The notes under the pieces: generated by a model
The model's database searches: none
What the model was told of the DNA's origin: nothing
The model's input: only the letters and a program-made list of their open reading frames with translations
Shown here: in pieces, positions 6,409-10,620 of the stretch
Layout of the letters: each line of letters opens with the position of its first letter
Position numbering within the stretch: the first letter of the stretch is position 1
Assembly: GCA_007126835.1 (NCBI GenBank)
Contig: SLAO01000126.1
Coordinates: forward strand, 1 to 12,783
Reading direction: 5' to 3'
From: Nitriliruptorales bacterium
GTDB taxonomy: Bacteria > Actinomycetota > Nitriliruptoria > Euzebyales > Egibacteraceae
DNA: 12,783 nt
Made by a program: the position numbers and the translations under genes

Positions 6409-8208
6409 TCATAAGTCCTCGACGCGCCAGTCGGCGTCGCGTCGCTCGTCACGCGCGCCGCGCAGCTCGTCGGCGTCGTGGTCGAGCTCGAGCGCCTGCA
6501 CGGAGCCGAAGTGGTACGCAGACGGGGGCTGGCTGATCTGACCGTGCCCGCGCCCGCGCAGGTCGTTGGCCACGTCTTGGGCCAGGGGCTGCTCGGTCTG
6601 GAGCACGCCGCCCGACATGTGCACCCGCGGTGCCGCGATGGCGTCCTCGAGGTCCTCGCCGTGCACGCCCCAGCGCAGCAGCACGTTGGCCAGCACCGTC
6701 GGGATCCGCCGGCCGCCCGGGGTTCCCGCTCCCAGTACCGGGCGTTGCTCGACGTCGGCCACGATCACCGGGGCGCTGGAGGCCACGGTGCGCTTTCCCG
6801 CCTCGGGGGGATCGTTCGGGGATCCGGGACGCTGCCCGAAGTTGTGCAGCTGGTCGTTGAGGAAGAACCCCAGCGCGTAACGTCCAGACCCCCAGAAGTT
6901 GCGCAGGGTGTTGGTCATCGACACCATCGTCCCATCGGCGTCGACCACGGTGATGTGGGTGGTGCTGGCCCCTTCGGTGTCGACGCCGCCGTCGGGTTGG
7001 CCCGGGTCGATCGGCAGCACGGCGCCCATGTCGATCTGCTCTGCCAAGGCCGCGTTGGCGTCCGCATCGGTCAGCTCATCCAGGGGCACGTCCACAAAGG
7101 CGGGGTCGCCGACGTTCCAGTTCAGGCGCTGCTCCGCCAGCCGCCAGGCTATCGCTACCGCGTGGACGAAATCGGCCGATCCGGGCTCGAGCTCGTCGAC
7201 GCCGAGCGCCTCGGTCATCTGCAGCAGGCCGATCAGCGCCCCGCCCGCGAGGGGAGGACCGGAGCTGTAGAGCTCGTAGCCGGCGAACGACCCGGAGGCG
7301 GGCGGAGTCTCGGCCACCTCGTAGGCCGCGAGGGACTCGACGTCGATCCCGTCGACCGCGCCGGCGAGCTCGTCGCCGAGGTCGCCGGCGTAGAAGGCCT
7401 CGGCGCCCTCGTCGCTGATGCGTCGCAGCGTGCCGGCCAGCTGCTCCTGCACGAGCGCGTCGCCCTGGGCGAGCGCGGCGCCCCCTGGGAAGAAGTGGCC
7501 CAGCGACTGGGTCGGCAGCCGATGGGCGCTCGCCCGGAGCCAGTCGGCCAGCGTCCTCGACGTGTCGACGCCGTCCTCGGCCAGCGCGATGGCGGGAGCG
7601 ACCAGCTCGTCGCGGTCGGCGGTGCCGTGGGTCTCGCGCAGCGACTCCATCCCCGCGACGAAGCCGGGGATGCCGATGTTGCTGGCCGGCACCTGCCCGT
7701 TTTGGGCGACCACGTCGCGGTAGTCCAACGCGATCGGTGGCTCGCCGTGGGGGTGCACCAGGGTGACGCCGCCGCCGCCCAGCCCCGAGCCGAACGGCTC
7801 GACCACCGAGACGGCGTAGGCGGTGGCGATCGCGGCATCGACGGCGTTGCCGCCGTTGTCGAGCACTTCCATGCCGACGTCGACCGCGGCGGGATGGCCG
7901 GCGCTGACCCCGTGCGCCGCGACCGCGTCGGGGTCGGGGCCCTCGGGCGCGTCGGGTTCTTCGATCTCGGGCGTCTGGGGGGTGGGGAGCGGCTCGAACT
8001 CGAGGTCGTCAGCGTCGTCGGGCGCTGGCTCAGGCTCTTCGGTCTCGACCGGCGCGTCGCCCGGCGCGCCACCCGGCGCGTCGCCAGGCTCGTCGGCGAC
8101 CTCGTCGGGTCCGACCGTTTCGTCCGGATCGTCGGCACAGGCGGCGGCCACGCCGGCGGCCAACAGCACCACCGTGGCAGGCAGCAACCACGCGGCAGGT
8201 CTAGGCAA
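6409..8208 (-). CDS. ggt: Gamma-glutamyltranspeptidase/CapD-like enzyme, probable lipoprotein
   Basis: This is a second GGT-family enzyme (599 aa), paralogous to the 1608-3386 product. The N-terminus has a hydrophobic core (7-20) ending VAAAC, so Cys24 is a probable lipidation site. An Asp/Glu/Pro/Gly linker follows (25-95), then the catalytic domain. The self-cleaving nucleophile should be Thr416 in STTHITVVD. Other motifs are GGNAVDAA (119-126), EPFGSGLGGGG (137-147), Arg164 in DYRD, Q453 and GTPGG (495-499). The E. coli Asp433 position is Asn456, and no lid loop is present. The usual YADR motif is replaced by LAEQR (357-361). The start is TTG (8206-8208), supported by a strong GGAGGAG three bases upstream. 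It lies upstream of pgsB on the same strand and diverges from glutaminase. It may trim or recycle poly-gamma-glutamate at the cell surface; that is inference. Confidence 0.9.
   Translation of the reverse strand: MPRPAAWLLPATVVLLAAGVAAACADDPDETVGPDEVADEPGDAPGGAPGDAPVETEEPEPAPDDADDLEFEPLPTPQTPEIEEPDAPEGPDPDAVAAHGVSAGHPAAVDVGMEVLDNGGNAVDAAIATAYAVSVVEPFGSGLGGGGVTLVHPHGEPPIALDYRDVVAQNGQVPASNIGIPGFVAGMESLRETHGTADRDELVAPAIALAEDGVDTSRTLADWLRASAHRLPTQSLGHFFPGGAALAQGDALVQEQLAGTLRRISDEGAEAFYAGDLGDELAGAVDGIDVESLAAYEVAETPPASGSFAGYELYSSGPPLAGGALIGLLQMTEALGVDELEPGSADFVHAVAIAWRLAEQRLNWNVGDPAFVDVPLDELTDADANAALAEQIDMGAVLPIDPGQPDGGVDTEGASTTHITVVDADGTMVSMTNTLRNFWGSGRYALGFFLNDQLHNFGQRPGSPNDPPEAGKRTVASSAPVIVADVEQRPVLGAGTPGGRRIPTVLANVLLRWGVHGEDLEDAIAAPRVHMSGGVLQTEQPLAQDVANDLRGRGHGQISQPPSAYHFGSVQALELDHDADELRGARDERRDADWRVEDL
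8051..8086 (-). repeat. Three tandem 12-bp repeats in the lipoprotein linker
   Basis: Three consecutive 12-bp copies (GGCGCGTCGCCC, GGCGCGCCACCC, GGCGCGTCGCCA) encode GDAP-type tetrapeptides (about residues 42-53) in the linker behind the lipidated Cys. The copies keep frame, so copy number could vary the tether length. Confidence 0.6.
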
Positions 8209-8211
8209 GGG

Positions 8212-8218
8212 CTCCTCC
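8212..8218 (-). promoter_or_regulatory. Shine-Dalgarno supporting a TTG start
   Basis: GGAGGAG on the minus strand, three bases before TTG at 8206-8208 (GGAGG five bases before). It decides the start of the lipoprotein gene and places the signal peptide correctly. Confidence 0.7.
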
Positions 8219-8299
8219 GGACAGGCTCCGACCCTAGCGTTCGGTAGCTGATCTGCGGTCCAAGCGCGCCGCCGCGTGGCGGTGCGGCTCCTCCGAGTC

Positions 8300-8306
8300 G
8301 GAAGGA
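8300..8306 (+). promoter_or_regulatory. Shine-Dalgarno of glutaminase gene
   Basis: GGAAGGA six bases before the GTG at 8313, fixing the start of the glutaminase. Confidence 0.65.
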
Positions 8307-8312
8307 TGCACG

Positions 8313-9248
8313 GTGAAGCACGATCTTGACGATGTCCTGGCCGAGGTCGCCGACGTCGCCCGGCCCCGCGCGGCCGAGGGGCGTGTCACGTCCTACATCG
8401 AGGCCCACGCCAACGCCGACCCCAACAGCTTCGGCCTGGCGGTGATCGACATGGACGGCGGCGAGTACGTCACCGGCGAGGTCGACGAGCCGTTCGCGAT
8501 CCAGAGCATCTCGAAGGTGTTCTCGCTCGTGCTGGCCATGCAGACCGCCGACGAGGCCGAAGGTGTGGACAAGGAGCTGTGGTCCCGCGTTGGCGTGGAG
8601 CCCTCCGGCGACCCGTTCAACTCGCTGGTGCAGCTCGAGCACGAGGAGGGCCGCCCCCGAAACCCGATGATCAACGCCGGGGCGCTGATCGTCGACGATG
8701 TGCTGCTCAACCACCGCGAGGAGCCTCCGCAGGCGGTGATCGGTCTGCTGAGCGAGCTCGCTGGCGACCAGGTGCACCTCGACGAGATCGTCCGGGACCA
8801 GACCGCCGAGGAGGCTGCGCGCAACCGGGCGATCGCCAACCTCATGGCGTCGTTTGGCAACCTCAGCCACGATGTCGAGCAGGTCCTGGACGCGTACGTC
8901 CACCAGTGCGCCGCGGCGATGACGCCCCGTCAGCTCGCGCGGGCGGTCCGCTTCCTCGGCAATGACGGCGTCGACCCCGCTTCGGGGCGCCAGGTGCTGC
9001 GAGCCGAGCAGGCCCGCCGGGTCGCGGCGCTCATGATCACCTGTGGGACCTACGACTCAGCGGGCCAGTTCGCCTTCGACGTCGGCTTCCCGTGCAAGAG
9101 CGGGGTCTCGGGAGCGATCGTCGGGGTGGTTCGTCACCGGTTCGGCGTGTGCGTCTGGTCGCCGCCGCTGGAGGAGTCGGGCAACTCGCTGGCGGGACAC
9201 GTCGCGCTGCACGAGCTCGCCGAGCGCCTCGACCTGTGGTCGATCTGA
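8313..9248 (+). CDS. glsA: Glutaminase (GlsA family)
   Basis: Glutaminase hydrolyses L-glutamine to L-glutamate and ammonia in the cytoplasm. The 311-residue product is full length and has the beta-lactamase-like SxxK pair Ser65/Lys68 (QSISKVF), Tyr28, Asn121 (PMINAGAL), Asn171 (ARNRAIA), Tyr195, Tyr247 in CGTYDSAGQFAF, Val265 in KSGVSG and the C-terminal SPPLEESGNSLAG. By eye, the Glu that sits seven residues before the conserved RN Asn in characterised enzymes (human GLS Glu381) is Thr164 here, although Glu166 and Glu167 are close by. It is divergent from the lipoprotein transpeptidase and the PGA operon and could supply glutamate for polymerisation; this link is inferred from position only. 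Confidence 0.95.
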   Translation: MKHDLDDVLAEVADVARPRAAEGRVTSYIEAHANADPNSFGLAVIDMDGGEYVTGEVDEPFAIQSISKVFSLVLAMQTADEAEGVDKELWSRVGVEPSGDPFNSLVQLEHEEGRPRNPMINAGALIVDDVLLNHREEPPQAVIGLLSELAGDQVHLDEIVRDQTAEEAARNRAIANLMASFGNLSHDVEQVLDAYVHQCAAAMTPRQLARAVRFLGNDGVDPASGRQVLRAEQARRVAALMITCGTYDSAGQFAFDVGFPCKSGVSGAIVGVVRHRFGVCVWSPPLEESGNSLAGHVALHELAERLDLWSI

Positions 9249-9280
9249 GCCACGGGGTCTGAGCCGGCGGGGTCTGGGCC
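9244..9280 (+). repeat. Short imperfect tandem repeat at the glutaminase 3' end
   Basis: TCTGAGCC (9244-9251, containing the TGA stop), TCTGAGCC (9258-9265) and TCTGGGCC (9273-9280) recur every 14-15 bases; the last two share a longer unit, GGGGTCTGRGCC. It looks like a small local duplication next to the stop codon. Confidence 0.4.
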
Positions 9281-9291
9281 CGGGGGCCCGG
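9274..9291 (+). terminator. GC hairpin after glutaminase
   Basis: GGGCC (9276-9280) and GGCCC (9285-9289) flank a four-base loop, and the stem extends by a T-G and a C-G pair. It lies about 25 bases after the glutaminase stop and has no T-run. It is a plausible U-less terminator separating glutaminase from the toxin-antitoxin pair. Confidence 0.4.
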
Positions 9292-9334
9292 CAGCGGGTG
9301 TTGATGGACGACTCACGATCAGCCGACAGGTGCT

Positions 9335-9368
9335 TTGCAAGACTGTGCAGAACGCATACGATAGCGTT
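9335..9368 (+). promoter_or_regulatory. Leaderless promoter with inverted repeat for the toxin-antitoxin pair
   Basis: TTGCAA (9335-9340), a 16-bp spacer and TACGAT (9357-9362) form a -35/-10 pair. Seven bases after the -10 comes the ATG at 9370, where the transcript should start, so the mRNA would be leaderless; no Shine-Dalgarno is seen. An inverted repeat AACGC-N8-GCGTT (9351-9355 and 9364-9368) straddles the -10 and is placed as an operator for autorepression would be. The promoter and dyad are visible; binding by the antitoxin is inferred. Confidence 0.55.
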
Positions 9369-9369
9369 T

Positions 9370-9711
9370 ATGAGCAGCCACGACGCGCCGAGCACGCCGT
9401 CTCAGACGGCGCCCCTGCGGGTGCCGATCAGCGCTGCGGCTGAACGAGGAATCTCCTGGCTGAACGAGCAAGCGGCGCACCGGCGCGTGGTGCTTACCAA
9501 GTACGGACGGCCCTCCGCTGTGATCGATAGTGCTGACCGGCTCGACGAGACCACCAGGTTGGTCCGCGAGACTCGTCGCGAGGTCGTCGAGCAGATGTGC
9601 GAGGTGGCAGCCGGCCGCGCCGGGCGTACGCACGCCCTCGACACGGTGTGCGACAAGCTCGGGGTCGATCTCGAGCGTGTCCACGAACGGGCCCGCCAGT
9701 TGGCAGGTTGA
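9370..9711 (+). CDS. Antitoxin, Phd/YefM-like
   Basis: The 113-residue product has the Phd/YefM pattern: LRVPISAAAERGISWLNEQA (16-35) leading into the strand-turn-strand RRVVLTKYGRPSAVIDSADRLDE (38-60). A charged helical C-terminal half (61-113) should wrap the toxin. Such antitoxins neutralise the partner toxin and repress their own operon through the N-terminal domain. The ATG at 9370 is chosen because it follows a promoter-like -10 by seven bases. The frame is open further back to a GTG at 9043, but that part lies inside the glutaminase gene and is not antitoxin-like. The stop TGA (9709-9711) is followed at once by the toxin GTG. Confidence 0.8.
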   Translation: MSSHDAPSTPSQTAPLRVPISAAAERGISWLNEQAAHRRVVLTKYGRPSAVIDSADRLDETTRLVRETRREVVEQMCEVAAGRAGRTHALDTVCDKLGVDLERVHERARQLAG

Positions 9712-10449
9712 GTGCGTCGCGGGGAACGTTTCCCGGCTGATGAGGCAGAGCTCGGCCTGACCGACGTGTTCGTCGAGCAGCTGGTCGACCTGACTGCGCA
9801 GCAGCGTGAGGACGTGCTGGTCGACCTGGCGGGGTTGTGCTCCGACCCTGGTGGCAAGCACCCGCTGCGCGCTCCGCTTGCCGGGTGGAACACCTTGGAG
9901 GTTCTCGGGGGTCACCAGCGGGCGGTATATCGAGCTTCAGTCGTCGATGGGGTTGGGCTCATCGAGGTGCTGTGTCTGGGGCCTCGAAGCGACGCCGAGG
10001 TGTACGACATGGCGGTAGCCCTGCGTGACGCAGGCGTGCTCAGCGAAGATGAGCTGACCGACCTGTGGCAGGCGCTGGCGATCCTCGACGTTGTGGCCGA
10101 ACAGGTGGGTCTCGACGGGTGGGACTTCCGTCCCCAGCCGGCGCCAGAAGGGATGCGTCGCGCAGCAGTTGCCGCGGGATTGCTGGATGAGCAGACAGCC
10201 GCGGTGTTGAGCAAAGACGAGCTCGAGGCCGCGATGGCTGCCGGGTGGGGCCCAGATGGGCCTGACCCGGTAGCTGCGGTGGTCGCTGCGCTCGAACGAG
10301 CACGGTCGCGGGCGTCTGCTCTTGACCCGGACGAAGCGGCCGCCGTCATCTCCGCACGTGGCCTGGAACGCTGTGGAGCAATGCTGCCCCGCGCACAACG
10401 CCGGTGCGTCCGGCGGGCAGGCCACCGAGGCCCTCACCGCAGCGGGTGA
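9712..10449 (+). CDS. RelE/ParE-like toxin with C-terminal extension
   Basis: The N-terminal ~105 residues look like a RelE/ParE-type toxin. A helix pair (18-45) is followed by HPLRAPLAGWNTLEVLGGHQRAVYRA (50-75) and a terminal strand IEVLCLGPRSDAEVY (84-98), with Arg70, Arg74 and Arg92 as candidate RNA-contact residues. Typical RelE/ParE toxins are 85-120 residues; this one is 245. The extra part contains a helical, acidic region (105-215) that I do not recognise and a Cys/His tail, C221-x10-C232-x5-H238-x3-H242, resembling small zinc-binding motifs. The GTG start abuts the antitoxin stop (TGAGTG) in the same reading frame, with only AGG four bases upstream. The likely role is a growth-arresting mRNA interferase or related toxin; the exact activity is uncertain. 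Confidence 0.6.
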   Translation: MRRGERFPADEAELGLTDVFVEQLVDLTAQQREDVLVDLAGLCSDPGGKHPLRAPLAGWNTLEVLGGHQRAVYRASVVDGVGLIEVLCLGPRSDAEVYDMAVALRDAGVLSEDELTDLWQALAILDVVAEQVGLDGWDFRPQPAPEGMRRAAVAAGLLDEQTAAVLSKDELEAAMAAGWGPDGPDPVAAVVAALERARSRASALDPDEAAAVISARGLERCGAMLPRAQRRCVRRAGHRGPHRSG

Positions 10450-10620
10450 CTCACACGGGCTGTGCGGCCACTCGCCGCTGGCGCCGCTGGCGGAAACCGG
10501 CGTGCGACGGACGAACGCCACGGCCGTCAGCCGACACAGCCGTGATCGACTGTGGGAATCCAGCAACACCCGCGGCCGAACGAGAGCCGCGTCTGAGCCA
10601 GCCGGCGCACGAGTCGTTGG
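10450..10620. other. Gap between convergent genes, nothing coding recognised
   Basis: These 171 bp separate the toxin stop from the convergent LutB-LutA stop. They contain a 9-bp tandem duplication (CGCCGCTGG, 10473-10490) and the hairpin listed at 10571-10591. No gene, tRNA or recognisable remnant is seen. Confidence 0.4.
10571..10591. terminator. Possible bidirectional hairpin between toxin and LutB-LutA
   Basis: A 6-bp perfect GC stem, CGCGGC (10571-10576) and GCCGCG (10586-10591), with a nine-base loop lies in the convergent gap. There is no T-run on either strand, so this is a weak candidate terminator. Confidence 0.3.

Larger units (their letters stand above)
8209..8312. promoter_or_regulatory. 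Divergent control region between transpeptidase and glutaminase genes
   Basis: These 104 bp carry both start regions. For the minus-strand gene, a -10-like TAGGGT (8231-8236) would place the transcript start close to 8224, just before GGAGGAG (8212-8218) and the TTG start. A TTGGAC (8258-8263) lies 21 bp further up, too far for a normal -35. On the plus strand a -10-like TAGCGT (8235-8240) overlaps it. The glutaminase GTG is preceded by GGAAGGA (8300-8306) at six bases. The promoter assignments are tentative; the two ribosome sites are clear. Confidence 0.45.

Noticed and set aside
6478..8247. Very long plus-strand open frame (589 codons) opposite the lipoprotein transpeptidase gene
   Set aside because: The minus-strand frame has clear GGT motifs, a signal peptide and a Shine-Dalgarno. 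The plus frame is a mirror produced by G/C third-codon bias and has no recognisable domain.
8210..8295. 10-bp direct repeat GGCTCCTCCG (8210-8219 and 8286-8295) in the divergent control region
   Set aside because: The first copy is simply the complement of the minus-strand Shine-Dalgarno and the second is probably chance in G/C-rich DNA; spacing and context do not suggest an operator.
9043..9369. Antitoxin frame extended back to a GTG at 9043
   Set aside because: That part lies inside the glutaminase gene in another frame, and the promoter-like elements just before 9370 support the shorter protein.
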